From Ponticoccus litoralis (GTDB taxonomy: Bacteria > Pseudomonadota > Alphaproteobacteria > Rhodobacterales > Rhodobacteraceae), in NCBI RefSeq assembly GCF_039769985.1, contig NZ_JBDNCH010000002.1:2542001-2606000 (forward strand): a DNA stretch of 64,000 bases, read 5' to 3'. The first letter of the stretch is position 1; every line of letters starts with the position of its first letter. The notes below the pieces were generated by a model. It made no database searches, was not told the origin of the DNA, and was given only the letters and a program-made list of their open reading frames with translations. The position numbers and the translations under genes are program-made. Below are positions 18,661 to 28,220 of this stretch, piece by piece.

Positions 18661-20062
18661 TCAGTCGGCGCTCGAAAGCGCCATGATCTGCCAGCCGGAC
18701 CCGGTGTCGGTGAACTCCATCCGCAGCCGGTAGGATTCGCCGCTGGACGCGCCGCAGGCGGTGACGCTGGCCCGCAGCACGACAGAGGCAGACCGCCCGG
18801 ACCGCGACTGGTTCAGGATGTCGAGCGCCTCGAGTCGCGCAGATGCCCGAGGCGGCGCTGTCGATGGCTTCGCGCTTTTCCGAAATCCACAGGGCAGAGG
18901 GGGCGCCATTGCCCGTCCGGTCCAGCCGCCGGAAATACTCGCGCGCCAGTCCGGTCAGTTCGGGCAGGGACACCGAAGCGCCAGAGCCGGAGCCGCCCCA
19001 TGACAGGCCGGCCACCGGCGTCTGGGCGGGATAGGCCATGCTGTAATGCAGGCGGTCCCGTTCCTCGGCGGGCGTGTCCTGCGAAGGGAAGGCATCGCCC
19101 CGGTACAGCGCCACGTCCAGCATGGGATTTCCCTCGAACCCCTGGACCTGGCACCATCCCGACCAGCCGATCCCAAGGTTCAGACCGTCGAAGCGGACGA
19201 ATTGCTCGTTTCCGCGCCTGCGGTAGTCGGCGACGCTGGGAACGTCTCCGAGGGTCATGGTGCCATAATCCTCGAACCCGTATTCCGAGTGGTTCCAGCC
19301 CCGGTAGGTATCGTAGAGGACGTTGTAGCACAGCATTTCCGCCTGCCCGCGGGTTAGATCCGGCGCGCGGTCCTCGGGCACATCGCCGGTCAGGCCGATG
19401 CCGAAGGTGTGGAACTGGTCGTTGGTGACGATGGTGTAGAACTCTTCGGGCGGCGTGCTGAACATCTTGGCGAAGAGGTCGGCATGGATCATCGACCCGG
19501 AGTAGCCGGTGCTGGCGACGCTGGCGGAAATCCGGGAAAAGGTGTTCTGGATATCGGCGAAGATGCCCAGGGCAGCCTTGAACGACAGGTCCAGTGGCAC
19601 CAGTTGCTCTGCCTGGCCGGGCTTCAGGAAGGGCGCGTGAAACCCCAGCGTCGCGGTCGGGTGCATGTTCCGCGTCGGCGCACAGTAATAGGGCGCGCCG
19701 CCGCAGGTCCGTGCCGCCATGAAGATCAGCGCGCAGGCGGACAGGCACTGCTGATCCGCCTCGATGAAGGTGATCACGTTCATGAGGCTGTCGGCGATGG
19801 ACAGCGCCTCTTTGACGCTGCCGCCGGGGGACGAGAGATACAGCTCGAAGTAGCGGCAGCTATCGCTGTCCCGGATCGCCTGCAGGCGGTCGCCGTCGCC
19901 GGGGTCGATCTGCCCGGTCAGCGAGGCCTCGCAACTGCCGCGCCGGGTGATCTCGGCGGCGGAGGCGGGAGTTCCCGGCGTTAGGCTGACGACAAGGCCA
20001 AGGGTCGCCAGGGTGAAGGCGGACAGAAGCGGGCGCAAAAGGCGCGGGTGTAGACAGGTCAA
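18661..20062 (-). CDS. periplasmic ClpP-like (crotonase-fold) protein, one frameshift
   Basis: A 466-residue exported protein after correction. It has a signal peptide (cleavage about residue 36 after ASA). The segment YFELYLSSPGGSVKEAL resembles the ClpP-fold oxyanion region, and CLSACALIFMAA resembles the catalytic-Ser/Gly strand with SAC; HPTATLGFHAPF could supply the catalytic His. The C-terminal part (SGRSASVVLRASVTACG to ALSSAD) is in another frame, broken at GAGTCG near 18835. Related periplasmic predicted proteins are widespread in Rhodobacteraceae without known function. It lies between the glucosylglycerate synthesis and phosphorolysis genes, but no functional link is evident. Confidence 0.65.
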
Positions 20063-20149
20063 TGTATCGGGTCCAATTCATGGAACAGACCGTCACGATG
20101 CCATGGTTCGCTGAATCCGCATAGCCTTTTGCCCTCTGCGGCCCCCGGG

Positions 20150-21910
20150 TCAGCGGTTGGTGATCCAGCGGCACTGGTAGGGCGCCAGAGTCACGCCGTC
20201 CTCTTCGGGGTGCAGGGTCTCGCCCGACAGCAGGTCGGTCCATGTCTCGTCCGCGATCAGGTTCAGCGCGCCGGGGGGCAGCTCGACCGTCTCTGCGCTG
20301 ACGTTGTGCAGGGCAAAGATCGACTGGCTGCGGTCGATGGACTGGCGCCAGACGCAGAAGACGCGGTCGTCCACCGTCAGGGTGAAGTTGGTGGCATTGG
20401 GGTGAAAGGCGGGCTGCTTCGCGCGGATCTTCAGCCGGTCGGACAGCGCCGTCAGCACGCGGCTCTGATCGCTTTCGGGGTCCTCCAGCAGCCTGCGCAA
20501 TGCGGGGTAGTCCCAGCGGTGGCGGTTGATCGCGCGGTTCATGCCGCGCCGGTCCACGCCCTCGAGATCGTTGGGCGTGCCCAGCATGGCATGAATGTAG
20601 AAGGCGGGCACCCCTTCCAGCGACATCACGATGGTCTGCGAGCAGAGGAAGCGCGGCACCTGCATCCCGTCCTCGCCCCTGTAGGTCTTCCTCACCGCCG
20701 AGAAATAGGTGGCGTTCAGCTCGTAGACGGCGGTGCCGCCATCGGGCAGCGCGCGCATCGAGGCGAGCCCGCCGCCCGATTGCACGGTGCGGATCATGCG
20801 GGCGATTTCCTCGTCCGGCAGCAGGCCCTCGGCGGGGCGCATGCCGATGCCGTCGTGGCTGGCGGAGAAGTTCAGGTAGGCGCAGCCCTGCGGCGCGGGC
20901 GGCATGGCGCGCTGCCACTTGGACAGCGAGACCGCGTTGCCCGAAAGCATGGCGTGCAGGATCAGCGGCGGCAGCGGGAAGTTGTAGATCCAATGCGCCT
21001 CGTTCAACTGGCCGAAGTACGACAGGTTCTCGGCCTTGGGGACGTTGGTTTCGGTCAGCAGGATCACGCTTTCGCTGGCGAAATCCGCGAGCACCCGCAG
21101 TAGCTGCACGATGGCATGGGTCTTGGGCAGGTGGATCGAGGGCGTGCCCGGCTCCTTCCAGACGAAGGCCACGGCGTCCAGACGGATGATCTTGACCCCC
21201 ATGTCCACATGCAGGCGGATGATGCGCAGGATCTCCAGCAGCACCTCGGGGTTGCGGAAGTCGAGGTCGACCTGATCGTGGCTGAAGGTGCACCAGACGT
21301 GTTTGATCCCCTTCGCCGTCTCGACCTCTTGCAGCAGCGGCGTGGTGCGCGGGCGGACGACCATGGACAGGTCGTCGTCCGGGGAGGCCTCGAAGAAGAA
21401 CCTGTCGTAGGGTTCCTGTCCCTGCCGGTAGGCGTTGAACCATGTGCCCTGGCTGCTGACGTGGTTCAGCACGAGGTCGGACATCAGGTCGAAATCCTCG
21501 CCGATGCGCTGGATGTCGGGCCAGTCGCCAAGCGCCGGGTTCACCTTGCGGTAGTCGGTCACCGCAAAGCCGTCGTCCGAGGTGAAGGGGAAGAAGGGCA
21601 GGATATGCACCCCGTTCACGGTGCCCTTCATGTAGCTGTTCAGGAAGTCGCGCAGCAGGTCGAGCGGCTTGTAGACGCCGTCGATCAGGCTGTCGCCATA
21701 GGTGATCAGCACCGCGTCCTTCTGAGACCAGAGCGCATTGCCCGGCCTGCGCGTGCGGCGCCGCCAGGTGCGGTCGGGCCAGAAGGCGTTCAGCACTTCA
21801 GCGGTCAGCGCGTCGCTATCCCGATCCGGGTAGAGGCGCATCAGAAGCGCCCTGAGACGGCTGTCGAGGGCAGCGGGGGCGGGTGCTGGCTTGGCGTCCG
21901 GCTGGGTCAT
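20150..21910 (-). CDS. GH13 sucrose phosphorylase-family enzyme, probable glucosylglycerate phosphorylase
   Basis: A 586-residue GH13 enzyme with the sucrose phosphorylase architecture. Catalytic regions are visible: SDLVLNHVSSQG (region I), KIIRLDAVAFVW (region II, nucleophile Asp), LLTETNVP (region III, acid/base Glu) and NFSASHDGIGMRP (region IV, transition-state HD). The subfamily includes sucrose, sucrose-6-phosphate and glucosylglycerate phosphorylases. The nearby glucosyl-3-phosphoglycerate synthase and phosphatase favour glucosylglycerate as substrate, giving glucose-1-phosphate and glycerate. The frame is intact. Transcribed opposite to the synthesis genes. Confidence 0.82.
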   Translation of the reverse strand: MTQPDAKPAPAPAALDSRLRALLMRLYPDRDSDALTAEVLNAFWPDRTWRRRTRRPGNALWSQKDAVLITYGDSLIDGVYKPLDLLRDFLNSYMKGTVNGVHILPFFPFTSDDGFAVTDYRKVNPALGDWPDIQRIGEDFDLMSDLVLNHVSSQGTWFNAYRQGQEPYDRFFFEASPDDDLSMVVRPRTTPLLQEVETAKGIKHVWCTFSHDQVDLDFRNPEVLLEILRIIRLHVDMGVKIIRLDAVAFVWKEPGTPSIHLPKTHAIVQLLRVLADFASESVILLTETNVPKAENLSYFGQLNEAHWIYNFPLPPLILHAMLSGNAVSLSKWQRAMPPAPQGCAYLNFSASHDGIGMRPAEGLLPDEEIARMIRTVQSGGGLASMRALPDGGTAVYELNATYFSAVRKTYRGEDGMQVPRFLCSQTIVMSLEGVPAFYIHAMLGTPNDLEGVDRRGMNRAINRHRWDYPALRRLLEDPESDQSRVLTALSDRLKIRAKQPAFHPNATNFTLTVDDRVFCVWRQSIDRSQSIFALHNVSAETVELPPGALNLIADETWTDLLSGETLHPEEDGVTLAPYQCRWITNR

Positions 21911-22057
21911 GGCTCAAAGGGTATACGGCTCTGGCGGCGGGTAAAGGCCCGGGCGGCGAATGGCCGGGCCGGGATGGCGGCTTTATGGTGGGTGAGGGGT
22001 GGGGGCTGCCCATGAATTGGGCAGAACGCCGGCGGCGGTCCGATGGGGCGGTGTCGG

Positions 22058-22110
22058 AACCGGGGCTCTGCCCCGGACCCCGGGATATTTTCCGGACAGA
22101 AGAAGGACGG
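22058..22110 (+). repeat. dispersed intergenic repeat, copy 1
   Basis: Contains CGGGGCTCTGCCCCG, which folds on itself, followed by GGGATATTTTCCGGACAGAAGAAGG. Related copies occur near 26995 (partial), 30496-30557 and 49354-49410 on the other strand. This copy lies just downstream of rfbD. Confidence 0.6.
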
Positions 22111-22192
22111 ATGAGGGGAGGCCTGGGCCGTGCGGGCATGCGGCTGTGCAGGACGGCCGCCGGGGACGGGGCGGCGCGGTCCGGGGCGGATG

Positions 22193-23038
22193 TCAGGCGG
22201 CGTGCAATTCGGCGAGGACCTCGGACAGATGCCTGCGCCAGTCGGGGCGGGCGATGCCGAAGCGGTCTGCCAGTGACCTGCAGTCGAGGCGCGAGTTGAA
22301 GGGCCGTTCTGCCGGGGTCGGGAAGTCGGATGTGGGGATGTCGGTGATGCGGCAGGGCAGCCCGGCCTGCGCCATGATCTCGCGCGCGAAACCGGCCCAG
22401 CTTGTGTCCGGACCGCCTGAGAGGTGGTAGGTGCCGGGGGTGCCTTTGCCCTCTGCCAGCTGCCCGGCCATGGTCTGGCAGGCGCCCGCGATGGCGGCGG
22501 CGGGGGTCGGCCCGCCGATCTGGTCGGCCACCACGCTCAAGCTGTCGCGGCTGGCGCCGAGGCGCAGCATGGTCTTCACGAAATTGGCCCCATGGGCGGA
22601 GAAGACCCATGAGGTGCGCAGGATGGCATGGGCCGCATGGCTGTCGCGGATCGCCTGCTCTCCGGCCAGCTTGGAACGGTCGTAGGCGTTGAGCGGTCCG
22701 GTGGGGGCCCCGGGGTCGCGCGGGCTGTCGCCGCTGCCGTCGAAGACGTAATCGGTCGAGACATGCACCAGCGGGATGTCCAGCGCGGCGCAGGCCCGGG
22801 CCATGGCGCCGGGGGCCTCTGCATTGATCCGGGTGGCGAGGGGTTCCTCCTCTTCGGCCCGGTCGACGGCGGTATAGGCGGCGGCGTTGATGACCGCGCG
22901 CGGGCGGGCGTGGTGGATGGCCGTCGCGCAGGCCTGCGGGTCCGACAGGTCGGCCCGGTCGCGCCCCAGCAGGGTGACGCCGCCCAGGCGACCGAGTTCG
23001 GTGGCCACCTGGCCGGTCTTGCCGAAGACGAGGATCAT
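22193..23038 (-). CDS. rfbD: dTDP-4-dehydrorhamnose reductase
   Basis: A 281-residue short-chain reductase that makes dTDP-L-rhamnose from dTDP-4-dehydrorhamnose with NAD(P)H. The Rossmann motif is VFGKTGQVATEL (residues 4-15); VINAAAYTAVDRAEEE and ISTDYVFDG-like VSTDYVFDGSG contain the conserved Thr; the catalytic YxxxK is YDRSKLAGE. The frame is intact. Unusually, no rfbA, rfbB, rfbC or glycosyltransferase gene adjoins it. The start ATG at 23038 was chosen because the Rossmann strand begins directly there. Confidence 0.92.
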   Translation of the reverse strand: MILVFGKTGQVATELGRLGGVTLLGRDRADLSDPQACATAIHHARPRAVINAAAYTAVDRAEEEEPLATRINAEAPGAMARACAALDIPLVHVSTDYVFDGSGDSPRDPGAPTGPLNAYDRSKLAGEQAIRDSHAAHAILRTSWVFSAHGANFVKTMLRLGASRDSLSVVADQIGGPTPAAAIAGACQTMAGQLAEGKGTPGTYHLSGGPDTSWAGFAREIMAQAGLPCRITDIPTSDFPTPAERPFNSRLDCRSLADRFGIARPDWRRHLSEVLAELHAA

Positions 23039-23183
23039 GGCGGCTGTTCCTTCGGTGGCGATGCGCCGGTGGGCGCGCGGCGGGTCGGGGCTTGTGTAGC
23101 GCGCGCGACAGCGGCAGGGCAAGGAGAGGGCGCGCCGGGCCGGTCGGAGAGGCGGCTCTTCTGGCCGCCGCCGCAGGGGCAAA

Positions 23184-23209
23184 CACCCCCGCGGTGTCCC
23201 GCAGGGGTG
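23184..23209 (-). terminator. probable terminator of the pyrimidine importer operon
   Basis: CACCCC (23184-23189) pairs with GGGGTG (23204-23209), with further GC pairing (GCGG/CCGC) inside. On the minus strand it is followed by TTTG. It lies 78 bases after the stop of the binding-protein gene. Confidence 0.6.
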
Positions 23210-23286
23210 TCGTTTCCCGGTCAGGCCGCGCGGAGGGCCCGGCCCTCGCGCGGGCCGGGCGCGTCAGGGACCGAAGCCGTCGCGGC

Positions 23287-24273
23287 TCAGTCCAGCGCCT
23301 TGTCAGAGACCACGTGGGTCCATGCGCCCTCGGGCTGTTTGGTGATCACCGGGTCGGAGCCGCCCGCCAGCAGCGTTTCGACCGTGCGCTCGTAATCGGC
23401 GGGGTCCAGCGCGCCGTTGGAGCCCGCGGTCAGCTTGGCGACCTCGCCCATCATGCGGATCTGGTGCGCCTCGGTCTGGGCGCCGGTCTCGTCGTAGTCG
23501 AGCACGATCATCGCCGCCTCTTCGGTGTTCTCCTCGGCCCATTTCCAGCCCTGCATCGAGGCATCGACGAAGCGCGCCATCTTGTCGACGAAGGCTTCGT
23601 CCGAGAGGTTCTCTTCGAGCACGTAGAGGCCGTCCTCCATGGTGGCGACGCCCTGGTCCTGGTACTTGAAGGTGATCAGCTCGTCCTCGGTCACACCCGC
23701 ATCGAGCACCTGGCCGAACTCGTTGTAGGTCATGGTCGAGATGCAATCGGCCTGCCGCTGCAGCAGCGGATCGACGTTGAAGCCCTGCTTGAGCACCTCG
23801 ACCGAGCCCTCGGCCTTGCCGTCGGTGGCGATGCCAAGCGCCGACATCCACGACAGGAAGGGGTATTCGTTGCCGAAGAACCAGACCCCCAGCGTGCGGT
23901 TGTCGAGATCCTCGGGGCTTTCGATGCCCACGTCCTTCCAGCAGGTCAGCATCATGCCCGAGGCCTTGAAGGGCTGGGCGATATTGACCAGCGGCAACCC
24001 GTTCTCGCGCACCGCCAGCGCGGCGGGCATCCACTCGACGATCACGTCGGCGCCGCCGCCGGCGATCACCTGCGTCGGCGCGATGTCGGGGCCGCCGGGC
24101 AGGATGGTCACGTCAAGGCCGGCCTCTTCGTAGAAACCCTTTTCCAGCGCTACGTAGTAGCCCGCGAACTGGGCCTGCGTGACCCATTTCAGCTGCAGCG
24201 TGACCGCGTCGGCGGCCAGCGCCGGGCTGGCAAGGCCGAGGGCCGCGGTGGCGGCGATCCATGTCTGTTTCAT
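23287..24273 (-). CDS. NMT1/THI5-like ABC transporter substrate-binding protein
   Basis: A 328-residue periplasmic binding protein with a signal peptide (residues 1-21, SPALAA). The mature start VTLQLKWVTQAQFAGYY is the hallmark of the ThiY/RibY/NMT1-like family, which binds pyrimidine-like ligands such as formyl-aminopyrimidine or riboflavin. I chose the ATG at 24273 (RBS GGAGGTA) although the frame is open further upstream. It is the last gene of a leftward series that begins with pyrimidine-degrading enzymes, so a pyrimidine or ureide-type ligand is the best guess. Confidence 0.85.
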   Translation of the reverse strand: MKQTWIAATAALGLASPALAADAVTLQLKWVTQAQFAGYYVALEKGFYEEAGLDVTILPGGPDIAPTQVIAGGGADVIVEWMPAALAVRENGLPLVNIAQPFKASGMMLTCWKDVGIESPEDLDNRTLGVWFFGNEYPFLSWMSALGIATDGKAEGSVEVLKQGFNVDPLLQRQADCISTMTYNEFGQVLDAGVTEDELITFKYQDQGVATMEDGLYVLEENLSDEAFVDKMARFVDASMQGWKWAEENTEEAAMIVLDYDETGAQTEAHQIRMMGEVAKLTAGSNGALDPADYERTVETLLAGGSDPVITKQPEGAWTHVVSDKALD

Positions 24274-24317
24274 TGGCAGTACCTCCTTGGTGGTCGTGGC
24301 CCGTTTGCCCGGGCCCG

Positions 24318-25170
24318 TTATCGGCTGCCCCTCTGCGAGGGGTGCCAGAAAGTCATGCGCTTCTCGACCAGCGCCGCAAGCCCGTAGGTCAGCGTGCCCG
24401 CGATGGCCGCGACGAGGATGGCGGCCCAGACCATGCCGAGATCGAGCTGCCCGATGCTGGTGGAGATGCGAAAGCCCAGACCCAGAGTCGGAGAGCCGAA
24501 GAATTCCGCGACGATGGCGCCGATCAGGGCCGAGGGTGGTGCAGATCTTGAGCCCGTTGAAGATGAAGGGCAGCGCGGCGGGCAGGCGCAGCTTCAGCAG
24601 CGTCTGGCCCCAGGAGGCGGCATAGGTGCGCATCAGGTCGCGCTGCATCGCCGTGGTGTCCGTCAGCCCCGCGACGCAGTTCACCAGCATCGGGAAGAAG
24701 ACCATCAGCACCACGACCGCCGCCTTGGACTGCCAGCCGAAGCCGAACCACATGACGAGGATCGGCGCGGTGCCGACGATGGGCAGCGCCGCCATGAAGT
24801 TGCCCAGCGGCATGAGGCCCGCGCGCAGGAAGGGGCTGCGGTCGATCACCAGCGCCGTGACGAAGGCGGCGGAGCAGCCGATGAGGTACCCCGAAAGCGC
24901 GCCCTTGAGGATGGTCTGGGTGAAGTCGCTCCAGAGCAGCGGCAGGTTGGCGGCAAAGGTCTGGGCGATCTGGCTGGGCGGCGGCAGGATCACCCGGGGC
25001 ACGCCGAGGCCGCGCACCGTCAGCTCCCACATGCCGATGAGGGTGGCGCCGAAGATCAGCGGCACCAGCAGGCGGGTGGTGGCGCGGTCGCGGGCGGGGC
25101 CGGTGGCGAGCCGCAGGTTGAGCGCGAGACCCGCGGCCCAGAGCGCGAGGGCGGCAAGAACCAGCATCAT
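24318..25170 (-). CDS. ABC transporter permease (NitT/TauT-SsuC type), one frameshift
   Basis: A 283-residue inner-membrane permease after correction. Membrane segments surround the EAA-like loop DLMRTYAASWGQTLLKLRLP. The C-terminal part, from GAIVAEFFG to FWHPSQRGSR, is in another frame; the break lies at CCTCGG on the coding strand near 24533, and removing one base restores it. The new stop (24318-24320) is 44 bases ahead of the binding-protein gene. It pairs with the permease at 25313-26262 and the ATPase at 27371-28168. Confidence 0.82.
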
Positions 25171-25194
25171 GGCGCGGGCCTTTCCCGGTGGGGG

Positions 25195-25300
25195 GCGGAT
25201 TTCGGGACGAAATCCGCGCCGTTTTCCGGGCCGGAAAACGGGTTGCTGCGGGGGGTGGCGAAATCCGCGGCGGATTTCGCGTTTTCCGGTGCGGAAAACG
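25195..25300. repeat. tandem array of four perfect stem-loops (A-B-A'-B')
   Basis: Between the two permease genes are four adjacent palindromes: A 25195-25217 (GCGGATTTCG arms), B 25219-25241 (CCGTTTTCCGG arms), A' 25258-25280 (GCGAAATCCGC arms), and B' 25280-25300 (CGTTTTCCG arms). Arms are 9-11 bp with loops of one to three bases. A and A' share the stem sequence, as do B and B'. No T-runs follow, so mRNA stabilisation or processing seems likelier than termination. Confidence 0.85.
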
Positions 25301-25312
25301 GGTTTGCGGCGG

Positions 25313-26262
25313 TCATTGGCTCATCCCCATGCGTTTCAGGGTGCTGCGCTCGGCGGCACCGATGGCCCAGACCAACAGCGCGGCAAGGGCTGCGGCCATG
25401 AAGAGCGCGGCCCAGATCTGCGCGGTCTGGCCATAGTAGCTGCCCGCCAGCATGCGCGCGCCGAGGCCGCCTTTCTGGACCGGAAGCTCTCCGACGATGG
25501 CGCCCACGAGGCTGGCGGCGATGGCGATCTTGAGCGAGGCGAAGAGATAGGGCACCGAGGCGGGCAGCCGCAGCTTGCGCAGCACCGTGGCCTTGCTGGC
25601 GTTGTAGGTGTGCATCAGGTCCATCTGCATGGCGTCGGGGCTGCGAAGCCCCTTCACCATGCCCACGACCACCGGGAAGAAGGACAGGTAGGCCGAGATC
25701 ACCGCCTTGGGGATCACCCCCTGCACGCCGATCGAGTAGAGCACCACGATGATCATCGGCGCCAGCGCCACGATGGGCACGGTCTGGCTGACGATGGCCC
25801 AGGGCATCACGCTCATGTCCATCACCCGGCTGTGCACGATGCCGATGGCCAGCAGCACGCCCAGCCCGGTGCCGATCAGGAAGCCCAGCAGTGTCGCGTT
25901 CAGCGTCACCAGCCCGTGGTAGATCAGCGAGCGGTTCGACAGGCTGCCGGAGTTCACCAGCCCGCGCCGTCCGTTCAGCTCTTCGTCGATGGTCGAGGTA
26001 TAGAGTTCCGCCACCACCTGATGCGGGGCGGGCAGGCGGGGCCGGTCGAGGCTCCAGCTTTCGCCGAGGAGGCCTGTGTTTTGCAGCACCAGCGACCAGC
26101 TGCCCTGGTCCCGGCGCTCGACGGTAGCGTGGGCGGAGAGACCTCTGCCCCGGCGCGCTCGGCGCGGGTCAGCACCTCCTGCACGTTCATCGGCACGGCG
26201 GTCGCGTACCAGAGCGCCAGCACGGCGGCGATCATGGTGAGGATCGGCAGGGCGCGGGTCAT
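25313..26262 (-). CDS. ABC transporter permease (NitT/TauT-SsuC type), one frameshift
   Basis: A 316-residue permease after correction. An N-terminal membrane segment (LPILTMIAAVLALWYA) is followed by a periplasmic stretch of about 80 residues, then the BPD_transp_1 domain with the loop DLMHTYNASKATVLRKLRLP. The N-terminal 40 residues are in another frame; one base is missing near 26138, most simply one C in CCGCCC. Its start overlaps the stop of a small upstream open frame (ATGA). The second permease of the pyrimidine-type importer. Confidence 0.82.
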
Positions 26263-26528
26263 GTCCGGGCCTCCCGTTGCGGTGTGGGGGAGAGGGCGAC
26301 ATGGCCCGGGCAGCCCGGGGCGGCGCCGGCATGCAGGCGCCGGGGCGAGGCGGTCACCCCGGCGGCAGCCGCAGGGCTGCGGCCCGGTGCCCAGAGGGGG
26401 ATGGCGGCGATGGCAGCGCGGCGGCATGTGGCGCGCGCTGCGGGGCGGATCTTGCCGCGGGTCGGTGCCCCGGCGGCGAGGGGGCTGCGGCGGCGCGTGG
26501 CGGCGGGGAGCGTCAGGGGGCGGGTCAT
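26259..26528 (-). CDS. small basic hypothetical open frame, doubtful
   Basis: An 89-codon frame, rich in Arg, Ala and Pro, that starts on the stop of the acetyltransferase gene (ATGA) and ends on the start of the permease gene (ATGA). The double overlap is what one expects of a coupled operon gene. However, the composition is like GC-rich noise and I recognise no family, signal peptide or membrane segment. It may simply be a 250-base spacer. Confidence 0.25.
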   Translation of the reverse strand: MTRPLTLPAATRRRSPLAAGAPTRGKIRPAARATCRRAAIAAIPLWAPGRSPAAAAGVTASPRRLHAGAAPGCPGHVALSPTPQREART

Positions 26529-26950
26529 CGCTGCCACTCCATCCTGAGCATGGCCGGGGCACCCGCGCGGTCGGGCGGAAGCTCGGCGGTGGTGGTGAAG
26601 CCTTCGCGTTTGTAGAAGCCTATGGCCCGGATGTTCGGGACATAGACCGTCAGCCAGAGCTGGTCCCGCCCGTCCTTGGCGCGGTCCATCAGGCGCGTGC
26701 CGGTGCCCTTTCCGGGTTCGGCCAGGTAGAGCGCGCCGAGCTTGGCCTCGGCCGGGTCGATGGAGAGATAACCGGAGACGGGATCGCCACAGACATGGAT
26801 CTCGCGCGCGGGAAAGGCCTCGAGGATATAGCCGGTCAGGGTTTCAAGGTCGGGCGTGTCGTGGATATAGCCCGTGGCCCGTTCCCAGTCGTGGACGAGG
26901 CGGGCGCAGGCGGGAATGTCGGCGCGCGTGGCGGGGCGGATCGGGGTCAT
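26525..26950 (-). CDS. GNAT family N-acetyltransferase
   Basis: A 141-residue acetyl-CoA-dependent acetyltransferase. It begins IRPATRADIPACARLV, typical of the GNAT beta1-alpha1 unit. The acetyl-CoA loop region is LYLAEPGKGTGTRLMDRAKD (G-x-G-T-x-L), and the C-terminal strand contains NIRAIGFYKREGFTTT. The substrate is unknown. It sits between the ATPase and permease genes of the pyrimidine-type importer, all leftward, so it is probably co-transcribed with them. Confidence 0.85.
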   Translation of the reverse strand: MTPIRPATRADIPACARLVHDWERATGYIHDTPDLETLTGYILEAFPAREIHVCGDPVSGYLSIDPAEAKLGALYLAEPGKGTGTRLMDRAKDGRDQLWLTVYVPNIRAIGFYKREGFTTTAELPPDRAGAPAMLRMEWQR

Positions 26951-27370
26951 GCGGCGCGGCCTTTCGGACGGGGCGTATGTGGCAGTGGTGCAGGAGGTAT
27001 TTGGGCCAAGAAGAAGCCAGGCGAGGTGAGACCCCGGCGGCGGGGTGCGCGGGGCGCTTCGGTGTTTTGGCGCAGAAGAGACGCGGGCCTGCCTGCCGGA
27101 GCGGTCCGGGTCGCGTCTTGGCGCGGGAGCGGTGCGGGGATCCTGCCGTCCTCCCGCCTGTCCTGAGTCGCGCCGCCGCTGCGGTTGGGATCGGGGCGGT
27201 CGGCCCCGCCGGTCACATTATCGCGCGTGCCGGATCGGGTTCCGACCTCCGGCCAGTCCGCCCGGTGCAGGGGGGCGGAGGCGGCCCGGGCGGCGGGGAA
27301 GAACCCGGCGCGCCCGGAGGCGCGGAGGCCGGATGCGGGGCGGATGGCCCGGCAAAGGGGGCTGGGGCGC
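26951..27370. other. intergenic with partial copy 2 of the dispersed repeat
   Basis: About 420 bases between the ATPase and acetyltransferase genes. At 26991-27020 it holds GGAGGTATTTGGGCCAAGAAGAAG, a partial copy of the repeat also found near 22085, 30510 and 49370. I see no convincing gene. If the operon is continuous, this long GC-rich spacer is unusual. Confidence 0.5.
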
Positions 27371-28168
<798 letters not shown>

Positions 28169-28220
28169 GGCGTCTTTTTGATCTTGGATCCTTGGGGGGG
28201 CGGTCGGGCGTCGGCAGGGG

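Noticed and set aside
24274..24317. TPP or other riboswitch near the NMT1/THI5-like importer
   Set aside because: None of the conserved TPP riboswitch segments is present in the spacers of this operon, and the context is pyrimidine catabolism.
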